DNA from: Streptomyces qaidamensis
Lineage (GTDB): Bacteria; Actinomycetota; Actinomycetes; Streptomycetales; Streptomycetaceae
DNA: 64,000 bases
Assembly: GCF_001611795.1 (NCBI RefSeq)
Contig: NZ_CP015098.1
Coordinates: 5,518,001 to 5,582,000 of the forward strand
Direction: 5' to 3'
Shown here: in pieces, positions 33,984-42,312 of the stretch
How the letters are laid out: the number at the start of each line of letters is the position of its first letter
How positions within the stretch are numbered: the stretch's first letter is position 1
Position numbers and translations under genes: made by a program
The notes under the pieces: generated by a model
What the model was told of the DNA's origin: nothing
The model's database searches: none
The model's input: only the letters and a program-made list of their open reading frames with translations

Positions 33984-35068
33984 GATGCCGCCTTGGACTT
34001 GGAGGACAGGGTGCCGTGGGCGAGAGCGGCCGCGAGTTGCTTGCGGGCCTGTTCGGAGGCTTCGTCGAGACGTACTTGGTCGAGCAGGTCGCGGTTCAGG
34101 GCCTCGGTCTTGCCACGGATGGCTCGGTAGCAACCGCGCATCAGCAGAGTGAAGTACGAGCCAATGTGGCCGCTGGTGCGTTCGAAGAGGTAGTCGGCCA
34201 GGTCGATGAGCATGCCGGGGCGGTGCTCGGCCAGCACGAGTTGGCGCTCGGATGCCTTGAGCAGGCTCCGCCAGTGCTGGCGCCCCTGGTCGGAGGTGAG
34301 GTGGAACGGGTCCACGCCGAGCCGCGTCCAGCGCCGTGCGGTCTGTGCGAGGACCGTGTTCTTCCCGGTCAGCCCGTCGGCGAAGAAGCGGCGTTCGGCG
34401 AGTCCGACGCCGACATAGACGAAGGTGACGGGAAGCTCGTTGGCGAGCCACTTCAGATGGTTGCTCACCGCGAGCCCTTCCTTGCGGTCGAGGTCGATGA
34501 AGTGGATGTCGTCGATGATCCCCAGACGGGTGTCGCAGCTGAGCACGCAGTCCAGAGCATGGCTGGCCAGGGCCGCGGCGCTGCCCCGGTCGGTGGCGGG
34601 ATGCCCGTAGAACTCGCAGATCATCCGGTTCAGCGTGCGCAGGGTGGTGTTCGAGGTCAGCCCGACCCGGAAGACCGGGACGCGCTCGTTGCCCTCGGCC
34701 GTGACCGCTCCGAGTCGGCGGCGCTGCTGGCGGTCGTAGGTGCGGCCGTAGAGGTTGGCGATGGTGGTCTTGCCCAGGCCGGGCAGGGCGTCGATGACTG
34801 CCGCCGAGCGGATGCGGTCGCCGTCCTGCCGGTTGCTGGCCACGATCTGGTCCAGTTCCTCGTGGAGGGAGGCCAGCTGAGGGGTCTGGATGATGCCGAA
34901 GTTCGCGTGCCAGTCGTGACGCCGGTCGTTGTAGTCCTCCCGGGCGTCCTCACCGAGCGCGTTCAGCTGCGCTCGGGTGAGCATCTCGGGACGCTGCCGC
35001 GGCGGAGTGTTGACGTACTGGTTCCAGCCCTCCTTGCGGGACAGGCTGAACAGTCCCGGTGCGCTCAT
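33980..35068 (-). CDS. tnsC: TnsC/TniB-type AAA+ ATPase of transposition
   Basis: 362 residues. Walker A IDALPGLGKTT (about 92-102), Walker B LGIIDDIHFID (about 185-195) and the sensor strand VTFVYVGVGLAERRFF mark the TniB/TnsC AAA+ family, which forms filaments at targets chosen by TniQ and activates TnsB. It starts at ATG 35068 within tnsB's stop (ATGA) and ends in GTGA with tniQ, so the operon is tightly coupled. Confidence 0.92.
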   Translation of the reverse strand: MSAPGLFSLSRKEGWNQYVNTPPRQRPEMLTRAQLNALGEDAREDYNDRRHDWHANFGIIQTPQLASLHEELDQIVASNRQDGDRIRSAAVIDALPGLGKTTIANLYGRTYDRQQRRRLGAVTAEGNERVPVFRVGLTSNTTLRTLNRMICEFYGHPATDRGSAAALASHALDCVLSCDTRLGIIDDIHFIDLDRKEGLAVSNHLKWLANELPVTFVYVGVGLAERRFFADGLTGKNTVLAQTARRWTRLGVDPFHLTSDQGRQHWRSLLKASERQLVLAEHRPGMLIDLADYLFERTSGHIGSYFTLLMRGCYRAIRGKTEALNRDLLDQVRLDEASEQARKQLAAALAHGTLSSKSKAAS

Positions 35069-37131
35069 TCCAGTACCTCGAAGGCGTCCGCGTAGAAGTC
35101 GTCCCCGTCCGGGGCCTCGAAGATCTCGTCCTCCTCATCCAGGTCGCTGGTGACGGACGGATCGGGAACCAGGTGCAGGCGGGCCGTGCTCACCGGTGTG
35201 TGGGGCTCTTCCTCTGGTAGCCGGGGCAGCGGGACCGCGGCGCGTTCGGCGGACAACCGCAGGGCCATGCGGCGTTCGCGCCGGTCGGTGACCATGCCCT
35301 GGTCCCAGCGGGCGAGGAGCTCGGCCAGAGCCTCGGAGGCGTCGAGATGCCGCCCGCTCCGGAGCGACAGGCGCCGGGCGTGAGCCGCCGCCTCAGCGGA
35401 GAACGCCGTATTCAGCGCGGGGGCGTGTTCCCATTCCAGCCGGTGCCAGGAGTCGTCGGCCGGATCCTGGAAGTAGACGAACCGCACGTCATCGGGGTGG
35501 ACACGGATCGGCCAGCGGTCGGCGAGCAGCCCGCCGTACGGGCTCTTCTCGTTGCGGTAGCCGTCCAGGGCCGGGCCGTTGTAACGCAGCCCGTCGACCT
35601 CGACGCCGTAGTGCTGGATCGTGCGCGGCTTGACCTGCAGGAAGTCGAAGACGAGGTCGGGCGACGGCAGAATGCGCAGCCGTCCCGCCCGCGCCAGACC
35701 CGCCTGCAGCATCTCCAGAGGCGACAGCTTCACCCCCGGCCACTGTGGGATGACCAGCCCATCGTGCTGGGAACAGTGATAGACCCCAGTGATCCACTCG
35801 CGGATCACGTCCTCCAGCTCGTGGATGTAGAAGAACGCTTGGTCCTCCACCTTCTCCCCACGGCTGTGCAGGTCCGGGCCCTTGTAGGCGGGAAGGTGCT
35901 GGATCAGTCCCTCGCGCAGAGTACGGAAGAAGCGCTCGACGGTCGGCTTGTCGGTGGGCTTCTTCGGCTGGGCCGGCTGGATCGACATCCCCAGTCTGGT
36001 GCAGACACTGATCACGTGGGCCGACATGAAGGCCCGGCCATGGTCGATGACCAACGTCTCCGGCGGACAGAGCCCCCGGCCAGGAACCAGAGCCTCCTCG
36101 CTGAACACCACATGCTCAGGCACTCCGTGATAGGGCCCGGCAGCCTGGCCACCGCTGTCGTCCTCCGGCGGAGCGATCGCCTCGAACAGCACCCCTGCGA
36201 CATCCACCGCTTTCGTGGACACCGCTGTCACACGCAGACCGACAATGCAGCGGCTGAACAAGTCCTGAGCAACGGTCAGTTGAGCCCTCACCCAGCGGCA
36301 GGTCACCGTTTCCATCGCGAAGACGTCCAGATCCTGCGTGTCCAGCACTACGTACTCACCGGGTCTGGTGGCCCGCAGCCGCCCATAGACCCCCTTGGGG
36401 CGGTCAGCGATCGAGCGCCTCGTCTTCGCGCTGCCCGACAGGGCGTTCGTGCCTTTGCTCAACTCCTCAAGCCGCCGATAAGCCGTTGCCGTCGAAGGCA
36501 ACGGCACCACTCCCGTGCCGTACGACTCCTCCAACCAAGCCTCGACCCGCTTCAGCACCGCCGACCGTGTCGGCGTCGACGCTGTGACGTACTCCGCGAG
36601 CACGACGCTGACAGCCTCGTCCCAACGCGGATCGACGCGAGAGCCTCGCCTCTTGAGCAAGCGGGTGTCGACCAACGCGGCCTCGCCGCCCGCCTGATAG
36701 GCAGCGGCCCACCGTTCCACCGTCCGCGCCGACACCTTCAGCTCGACGGCCTTGGCTCCGATCCGCTGCGTCAACGACCATGCCTCGGAGAACTCTTCGC
36801 GCGGTTCACCGGGCCGGGCGCCTTCAGCAAAGCCGGAACGGTAGCCGGTCAGAACCTCACGGATGTGCCCGGCCCGCTCGCTGACCTGCTCCTGCTGCTG
36901 CCGCGACAACGACGCCAGCACGAGGCCGGCACTGTCATCCGCTTTGGGCAGTAGCCCGGTGCCCACCGGCTTCGCGCCTGCCGCCAGACGTCCCACCGAG
37001 ACGGTGGAGAACTCGCCGGTCCGCGTGCTGCGGATCGTCACACCCAGGTGATCGAACTCGACCACTTCGACGACATCGCCGCAGAAGACCAGCCGAGAGC
37101 CGGGAAACACCGCAACGGCGGAACTCCTCAT
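35065..37131 (-). CDS. tnsB: TnsB/TniA-type DDE transposase
   Basis: 688 residues. N-terminal HTH region (LKVSARTVERWAAAYQAGG) for end binding, then an RNase H-like core with D264 (VVLDTQDLDV), D363 (VIDHGRAF) and E399 (TVERFFRTL). A Mu-type C-terminal beta-barrel follows (about 530-600), then an acidic tail for TnsC contact. It joins 3' transposon ends to the target. ATG 37131 is used because GGAGG precedes it and it overlaps the tnsA stop as ATGA; the longer frame to 37218 lies inside tnsA. Confidence 0.93.
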   Translation of the reverse strand: MRSSAVAVFPGSRLVFCGDVVEVVEFDHLGVTIRSTRTGEFSTVSVGRLAAGAKPVGTGLLPKADDSAGLVLASLSRQQQEQVSERAGHIREVLTGYRSGFAEGARPGEPREEFSEAWSLTQRIGAKAVELKVSARTVERWAAAYQAGGEAALVDTRLLKRRGSRVDPRWDEAVSVVLAEYVTASTPTRSAVLKRVEAWLEESYGTGVVPLPSTATAYRRLEELSKGTNALSGSAKTRRSIADRPKGVYGRLRATRPGEYVVLDTQDLDVFAMETVTCRWVRAQLTVAQDLFSRCIVGLRVTAVSTKAVDVAGVLFEAIAPPEDDSGGQAAGPYHGVPEHVVFSEEALVPGRGLCPPETLVIDHGRAFMSAHVISVCTRLGMSIQPAQPKKPTDKPTVERFFRTLREGLIQHLPAYKGPDLHSRGEKVEDQAFFYIHELEDVIREWITGVYHCSQHDGLVIPQWPGVKLSPLEMLQAGLARAGRLRILPSPDLVFDFLQVKPRTIQHYGVEVDGLRYNGPALDGYRNEKSPYGGLLADRWPIRVHPDDVRFVYFQDPADDSWHRLEWEHAPALNTAFSAEAAAHARRLSLRSGRHLDASEALAELLARWDQGMVTDRRERRMALRLSAERAAVPLPRLPEEEPHTPVSTARLHLVPDPSVTSDLDEEDEIFEAPDGDDFYADAFEVLE

Positions 37132-37898
37132 CCCTCCAAAGCCTCCCCACTCGCGAGGCGAACCGGCGTCTGCGCACTCAACGGACGCGAAAGATCCGCC
37201 GACAGGGCACCCGACCACACCAGATGCAAAAGCGCCGGACGGACGAGATCCGCAGGATGCCGGGCCGCTAAGGCTCTCTCGATCCCGCCGACATCCGCCT
37301 GCACTCGGGCGGCTTCCAGCACCTCCACAGACAGATGCACTGCCACACGCTCAGGTCGCCGGTAGCCGGCCAGGAACCGGACATTCTCCACGAGGGCAGG
37401 GCTGGCACCAGTCCACACTTCGAAGGCCCAGCCCCGCAGCAAACACAGCTTCCGCATCCAGTCGAACTGGGCCACTACCTCCGGTACGTCCACACGGTAC
37501 GGAGCCTTCACGTCCACCACCGTGACCAGCCCGTCCGCATGCGTCAACAGCAGATCCGGCACGTGCCGACGGGTGCGGACTCCGTCGTCCCCCCACACCT
37601 GGAACGGCTGAGCGGCAATCCCGACCACATCCCGGGCAAAATCCGCCAGCAAGATCCGGGCGAGCTCCAAACGGCTCTCGTAGGCCACCAGACGATCGCC
37701 CGTGACCGCGTGGTACCAGCCCGAGTAGTGCCGACGCCCCTTGTACCAGCGGAACTCCCGCACTGGCAGCCCGGCCGCTACCTCTGCACTCACCAGCAGA
37801 TCCCACGAGGTCTCCGCGAAGACCCCGTCCGCCTGGCGGTAGCGGACCTTTACAGCTCTGGCCTCAGTCGTTGGCTCTCGACCCGAGACGTACGACAC
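37128..37898 (-). CDS. tnsA: TnsA-type endonuclease (5'-end cleavage)
   Basis: About 256 residues. The TnsA PD-(D/E)xK catalytic set is visible: Glu in AYESRLELA (E74), Asp in RHVPDLLLTH (D115) and Lys in VVDVKAP (K131). TnsA nicks transposon 5' ends so the element moves by cut-and-paste rather than cointegrates. The start is uncertain: GTG 37898 after GGGGG, GTG 37904, or TTG 37994. It is first in the operon and next to the right boundary repeat. Confidence 0.85.
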   Translation of the reverse strand: MSYVSGREPTTEARAVKVRYRQADGVFAETSWDLLVSAEVAAGLPVREFRWYKGRRHYSGWYHAVTGDRLVAYESRLELARILLADFARDVVGIAAQPFQVWGDDGVRTRRHVPDLLLTHADGLVTVVDVKAPYRVDVPEVVAQFDWMRKLCLLRGWAFEVWTGASPALVENVRFLAGYRRPERVAVHLSVEVLEAARVQADVGGIERALAARHPADLVRPALLHLVWSGALSADLSRPLSAQTPVRLASGEALEG

Positions 37899-38023
37899 TG
37901 CCACCCCCGATATACGTAACCGAAGGGACACAGAAGGTGATCCCGGCCGAAGCTGCCCGTGGACCGCGCCGTCCCATGCGCCAGGGGAGGGCAAGAATGC
38001 TGTGAGTGGCCGAGAATCACTCT

Positions 38024-38114
38024 ACGGAGCGATTCTCAGCGATCTGTCGCAGACGACAGGTTGACGACAGATCGCTGAGAATCCGACAGATCTAAAGCGG
38101 CCCTACAGACCTTT
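38024..38114. repeat. Right boundary repeat of the island, abutting nlpC
   Basis: Second copy of the 93-bp direct repeat, about 13.1 kb from the first. Its dyad is longer: 19-bp perfect arms GATTCTCAGCGATCTGTCG and CGACAGATCGCTGAGAATC with a 15-nt spacer. Similarity to the left copy stops at the stop codon of the NlpC/P60 gene. It may also terminate transcription of that gene. The 125 bp between this repeat and tnsA hold no other feature. Confidence 0.75.
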
Positions 38115-39292
38115 CAGGCCGGCCGTACCACGCTGTGGATGGCCGACTCGCCGTCGTAGTAGATCGACTCCTCGCGCACGTACGTGCCGGGCTTCGGGGC
38201 GTGGATCATCATGCCGTTGCCGATGTAGATCCCGACGTGGGTGAGGTCGTCGTAGAAGAAGACCAGGTCACCGGGCTGGGCCTGGGAGAGCGGGACCGTC
38301 GTGCCGGCGTTCACCTGGTCGTAGGTGGTGCGCGGCAGGGTGACGCCCGCGGCCTTCCAGGCGGCCTGGGTGAGGCCGGAGCAGTCGTAGGAGCCGGGGC
38401 CTACGGCGCCCCACACGTACGGCTTGCCGATCTGCGCGCGGGCGAAGGCGAGCGCCTTGTCGGCCTTGGTGGCGTACGAGGAGTCGGCCGGGACCGTCGG
38501 GGAGGACGAGCCGGAGGCCGCCGAACCCGACGACGGGGATCCGCTGTCCTGCTGCCGAGCGGCCTCCTCCTGCGCCTGCCGCTGCGCGGCCTGCTGCCGG
38601 GCCAGCTCGTCGGCCTTGCGGGCGGCCTCCTCCCGCTTCTCCTTCTCGATCGCCGCGAGCCGGGCCTTTTCCTCGGCGGTCAGCTTCGACATCAGCTCGC
38701 GCGCGTCGGCGAGCTTGCGCTGGACGGTCGCCTTGGCGGTCTTCAGATCGCCCTGCGACTCGGTGAGCGTCTCCAGGCTCTCGGTGGCCTCCTGGCGCTT
38801 CTTCATCGTCTCGGACTGCTGCGCGATGTAGTCGTCGACCGCGACCTTCTGGCGTCCCGTCATCCGGTCCATCAGCTGGGTCTGGTCGAAGTAGTCCTGC
38901 GGGGTGTCCGCGAGCAGGAACGTCGCCGTGTCCGGGGCGGCGGCACCGGTGCGGTACTGGGCGGAGGCGAAGGACCCCAGCTCCTCGCGCGCCTCGTTGA
39001 GCTTCTGGGTGCGCTGCGCGACGTCGTCGATGAGGGCATCGGCGCGCTTGCGCTGCTTCGCCGTCTTCTCCTTGGCCGCGTTGTACTTCTCGGTCGCCGA
39101 CCCCGCCTGGCGGTAGAGATCGTCGACCTTCTTCTCGACTTCTTCGAGGCTGGGCTTGTCGTCGGCCTCGGGGGCGGCGTTGGCCGACTGGGACAGCAGG
39201 GTCACGGAGGTCAGGGCCGCCGTTGCGAGGGCGGGGGTCCGTATGCCTGCCACGCGCGTACCCGTAGGACGCGACTTGCGGTGCGACGCCAA
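38114..39292 (-). CDS. Secreted NlpC/P60 peptidoglycan endopeptidase (RipA-like)
   Basis: 392 residues. Signal sequence (n-region ASHRKSRPTGTR, cleavage near ANAA, residue 40), long coiled coil (45-235), Ser-rich linker and NlpC/P60 domain (about 275-392) with Cys in GSYDCSGLTQAA and His in LTHVGIYIGNGMMIH. It hydrolyses peptidoglycan peptides during growth or spore resuscitation. TTG start with AAGGAG 10 nt upstream. A c-di-AMP riboswitch lies in the leader. Its 3' end is the probable attachment site of the adjacent Tn7-like element. Confidence 0.92.
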   Translation of the reverse strand: MASHRKSRPTGTRVAGIRTPALATAALTSVTLLSQSANAAPEADDKPSLEEVEKKVDDLYRQAGSATEKYNAAKEKTAKQRKRADALIDDVAQRTQKLNEAREELGSFASAQYRTGAAAPDTATFLLADTPQDYFDQTQLMDRMTGRQKVAVDDYIAQQSETMKKRQEATESLETLTESQGDLKTAKATVQRKLADARELMSKLTAEEKARLAAIEKEKREEAARKADELARQQAAQRQAQEEAARQQDSGSPSSGSAASGSSSPTVPADSSYATKADKALAFARAQIGKPYVWGAVGPGSYDCSGLTQAAWKAAGVTLPRTTYDQVNAGTTVPLSQAQPGDLVFFYDDLTHVGIYIGNGMMIHAPKPGTYVREESIYYDGESAIHSVVRPA

Positions 39293-39314
39293 GGGAGGCG
39301 ACTCCTTCCATGTT

Positions 39315-39465
39315 CCGCCTACCGGGTTAGCTGTCGGGTTCGGGCGGGTGGTTCGGAAGGTTTGCCCTACGGCCTTCTCCGCACAGGGAGTCGGGCCGAT
39401 TCACCCCAGGTTCACGGTTGGGTCCCCGGCTCCGGCTGCCGCTGCGGCACACCGGACTCGGCGGA
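39315..39465 (-). ncRNA. c-di-AMP (ydaO/yuaA-type) riboswitch
   Basis: The minus-strand leader carries the characteristic ydaO blocks in order: CCGGGGACCCAACC, GGGGTGAATCG, TAGGGCAAACCTTCCG, then CCCGAACCCGACAGCTAACC and GGTAGGCGG, just before the ribosome site. Pairing outer segments lie at its 5' side (GCCGCAGCGGC). In Streptomyces this class precedes cell-wall hydrolase and resuscitation factor genes and turns them down when c-di-AMP is high. Edges are approximate. Confidence 0.88.
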
Positions 39466-39786
39466 GGCCGCGCGGCCCGGCGACGTTCGCCGGTGGGGGT
39501 CATGCGGCCTGGTCGCACGGTAGCCAACTCGTGTGGCCCCTGTGAAGGTTGATGGGTGATATGCCCGATACATTTTCGTGACCTCGGTCATGAACGTCGC
39601 CGAGAGTGAAGGATCGGGGGAGTTTGGTTACGTTTCATCCATGATTGCGGGGGGTGTAGCAGGCCGTGATCATGCGGTAATGGAGGGCGACAATGCGCCG
39701 CCGGCCGGTCGGCGGGGCCCGGGCGCCCGGCGATGTTCTCAGGGCGGCGGCGGGCTGTCAGTGGGGCGCCCTAGACTCGGAGAGCG
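39466..39786. other. Divergent intergenic region between nlpC leader and pcrA
   Basis: About 320 bp with an A/T-richer part at 39540-39690 that should hold the divergent promoters. I could not fix convincing -35/-10 pairs. Short ORFs here look non-coding. Confidence 0.4.
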
Positions 39787-42264
39787 ATGAGCAGCCTCTT
39801 TGACGACAGCTTCCTGGCGAACCTCCAGGCCCAGCGGGGCCCCGCGGACGAGCCCCCGCCGCCGCCCGAGGACGATCACGTACCGGAGCCGATTCCGGAC
39901 GATCTGTTCGGCGGGAAGTTCGACGCGCCCCCGGACCGGGACGCCTACTACCGGGACGGCGCGCCCCGCCCGGTCGTGGACACCGCCGCGCTCCTGGAGG
40001 GGCTGAACGACAACCAGCGCGCCGCCGTGGTCCACTCCGGCTCCCCGCTGCTCATCGTGGCCGGAGCGGGCTCCGGCAAGACCCGCGTGCTCACGCACCG
40101 CATCGCCCACCTGCTCGCCGAGCGCGGCGTGCATCCGGGCCAGATCCTCGCGATCACCTTCACCAACAAGGCCGCCGGCGAGATGAAGGAGCGCGTCGAG
40201 CAGCTCGTCGGCCCGCGCGCGAACGCCATGTGGGTCATGACGTTCCACAGCGCGTGCGTGCGCATCCTCCGCCGCGAGAGCAAGAAGCTCGGCTTCACGT
40301 CGAGCTTCTCGATCTACGACGCCGCCGACTCCAAGCGCCTGATGGCCCTGGTCTGCCGCGACCTGGACCTCGACCCCAAGCGCTTCCCGCCGAAGTCCTT
40401 CAGCGCCAAGATCAGCAACCTGAAGAACGAGCTGATCGACGAGGAGGACTTCGCCGCCCAGGCCACCGACGGCTTCGAGAAGACCCTCGCCCAGGCCTAC
40501 GCCATGTACCAGTCGCGGCTGCGCGAGGCGAACGCCCTCGACTTCGACGACCTGATCATGACGACGGTCAATCTCCTGCGCGCCTTCCCGGACGTCGCCG
40601 AGCACTACCGCCGCCGCTTCCGGCACGTGCTGGTCGACGAGTACCAGGACACCAACCACGCCCAGTACGCCCTGGTCCGGGAGCTCGTCGGCACCTGCGA
40701 GCACCCCGTCGACGTACCGCCCGAGGCCGAGGTCCCGCCCGCCGAGCTGTGCGTCGTGGGCGATGCCGACCAGTCGATCTACGCCTTCCGCGGCGCTACG
40801 ATCCGCAACATCCTCCAGTTCGAGGAGGACTACCCGGACGCCATGACGATCCTGTTGGAGCAGAACTACCGCTCCACGCAGACGATCCTCAGCGCCGCCA
40901 ACGCGGTCATCGAGCGCAACGAGTCCCGCCGCCCCAAGAACCTGTGGACCAACGCCGGCTCCGGCGCCCGGATCACCGGCTACGTCGCCGACACCGAGCA
41001 CGACGAGGCGCAGTTCGTCGCCGACGAGATAGACCGCCTCACGGACGCGGGTGAGGCCAAGGCCGGCGACGTCGCCGTCTTCTACCGCACCAACGCCCAG
41101 TCCCGTGTCTTCGAAGAGGTCTTCATCCGGGTCGGCCTGCCCTACAAGGTTGTCGGCGGCGTCCGCTTCTACGAGCGCAAGGAGGTCCGGGACGTCCTGG
41201 CCTACCTGCGCGTGCTCGCCAACCCGGAGGACTCGGTGCCGCTGCGCCGGATCCTCAACGTGCCCAAGCGGGGCATCGGCGACCGGGCCGAGGCGATGAT
41301 CGACGCCCTGTCCCAGCGGGAGAAGATCAGCTTCCCGCAGGCGCTCAAGCGCGTCGACGAGGCGTACGGCATGGCCGCGCGCTCCACCAACGCCGTCAAG
41401 CGGTTCAACACGCTGATGGAGGACCTCCGCACCGTCGTGGAGTCCGGCGCCGGGCCGGCCACGGTACTGGAAGCCGTGCTGGAGCGCACCGGATACCTCG
41501 CCGAGCTGCAGGCCTCCACCGACCCGCAGGACGAGACCCGGATCGAGAACCTCCAGGAACTGGCCGCCGTCGCCATGGAGTTCGAGCAGGAGCGCGGCGA
41601 GGACGAGCAGACCACCCTGTCGGACTTCCTGGAGCAGGTCGCGCTGGTCGCCGACTCCGACCAGATCCCCGACGAGGAGGACGGCGACGGCGTCATCACC
41701 CTGATGACCCTGCACACCGCCAAGGGCCTGGAGTTCCCGGTCGTCTTCCTGACCGGTATGGAGGACGGCGTCTTCCCGCACATGCGCGCCCTCGGGCAGA
41801 CCAAGGAGCTGGAGGAGGAGCGGCGCCTGGCCTATGTCGGCATCACCCGCGCGCGGGAGCGGCTGTACCTGACGCGGTCCACCCTGCGCAGCGCCTGGGG
41901 CCAGCCGTCGTACAACCCGCCCTCCCGGTTCCTGGAGGAGATCCCGCCGGCCCACGTGGAGTGGAAGCGGACGGGTGCGACCGCGCCCGCGTCCTCCGGG
42001 CCGGTCTCGGCGGTGGCGGCCTCGCTGTCCTCGTCCCGCTCGCGCTCTTCGGCGTCGGGCGCCTCCGGTTTCGCCACCCGGCGCACCTCGGAGAAGCCCG
42101 TGGTGTCCCTGGCGGTCGGTGACCGTGTCACGCACGACCAGTTCGGGCTCGGGACCGTCGTCGCGGTCAAGGGCACGGGCGGCAACGCCGAGGCCACGAT
42201 CGACTTCGGGGACACCAAACCGAAGCGGCTGCTGCTGCGGTACGCGCCGGTGGAGAAGCTGTAG
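39787..42264 (+). CDS. pcrA: ATP-dependent DNA helicase PcrA/UvrD (UvrD/Rep family)
   Basis: 825-residue superfamily 1A helicase for repair and clearance of replication blocks. After an acidic Pro-rich extension (1-60): Q-motif LNDNQRAAV, motif I AGAGSGKTR (about 92-100), Ia ITFTNKAAGEMKERV, II LVDEYQDTN, III VGDADQSIYAFRGA, IV LEQNYRST, V TLHTAKGLEFPVVFLTGMEDG and VI RLAYVGITRARERLYLT. The C-terminal HDQFGLGTVVAVKGTG beta domain is the RNA-polymerase-binding Tudor-like part of PcrA. Complete. Confidence 0.96.
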   Translation: MSSLFDDSFLANLQAQRGPADEPPPPPEDDHVPEPIPDDLFGGKFDAPPDRDAYYRDGAPRPVVDTAALLEGLNDNQRAAVVHSGSPLLIVAGAGSGKTRVLTHRIAHLLAERGVHPGQILAITFTNKAAGEMKERVEQLVGPRANAMWVMTFHSACVRILRRESKKLGFTSSFSIYDAADSKRLMALVCRDLDLDPKRFPPKSFSAKISNLKNELIDEEDFAAQATDGFEKTLAQAYAMYQSRLREANALDFDDLIMTTVNLLRAFPDVAEHYRRRFRHVLVDEYQDTNHAQYALVRELVGTCEHPVDVPPEAEVPPAELCVVGDADQSIYAFRGATIRNILQFEEDYPDAMTILLEQNYRSTQTILSAANAVIERNESRRPKNLWTNAGSGARITGYVADTEHDEAQFVADEIDRLTDAGEAKAGDVAVFYRTNAQSRVFEEVFIRVGLPYKVVGGVRFYERKEVRDVLAYLRVLANPEDSVPLRRILNVPKRGIGDRAEAMIDALSQREKISFPQALKRVDEAYGMAARSTNAVKRFNTLMEDLRTVVESGAGPATVLEAVLERTGYLAELQASTDPQDETRIENLQELAAVAMEFEQERGEDEQTTLSDFLEQVALVADSDQIPDEEDGDGVITLMTLHTAKGLEFPVVFLTGMEDGVFPHMRALGQTKELEEERRLAYVGITRARERLYLTRSTLRSAWGQPSYNPPSRFLEEIPPAHVEWKRTGATAPASSGPVSAVAASLSSSRSRSSASGASGFATRRTSEKPVVSLAVGDRVTHDQFGLGTVVAVKGTGGNAEATIDFGDTKPKRLLLRYAPVEKL

Positions 42265-42277
42265 CCCCGTGAGGTGA

Positions 42278-42302
42278 GCCCCGTCGGCCGGACCGGCGGG
42301 GC
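42278..42302. terminator. Terminator hairpin between pcrA and M23 peptidase gene
   Basis: 10-bp stem with one G-T pair (42278-42287 with 42293-42302) and a 5-nt loop, 14 bp after the pcrA stop and facing a converging gene. Confidence 0.75.
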
Positions 42303-42312
42303 AGGCGAGACG

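Larger units (their letters stand above)
24887..38114. mobile_element. Tn7-like transposon / accessory island (about 13.2 kb)
   Basis: The segment between the secreted-protein gene and the nlpC 3' end carries a complete tnsA-tnsB-tnsC-tniQ operon, ABC transporter and MerR genes, an IS481 element and a NACHT NTPase. It is bounded by a direct repeat of about 93 bp (24887-24979 and 38024-38114, roughly 85% identical by eye). Both copies contain the inverted motif AGCGATCTGTCG / CGACAGATCGCT. tnsA lies next to the edge that abuts nlpC, as Tn7R lies next to glmS. Exact ends are uncertain: the most natural termini are TGTCG at 24908 and CGACA ending at 38069. Confidence 0.7.

Noticed and set aside
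24887..38114. Integrase-type attL/attR of an ICE or prophage
   Set aside because: The direct repeats resemble att sites, but there is no tyrosine or serine recombinase in the segment, whereas a full tns operon is present.
31029..38114. CRISPR-associated transposon (CAST)
   Set aside because: No cas genes, no repeat-spacer array and no Cas12k or Cascade-like ORF near the tns genes.
39739..42135. 798-codon open frame opposite pcrA
   Set aside because: Antisense shadow; pcrA carries all helicase motifs on the plus strand.
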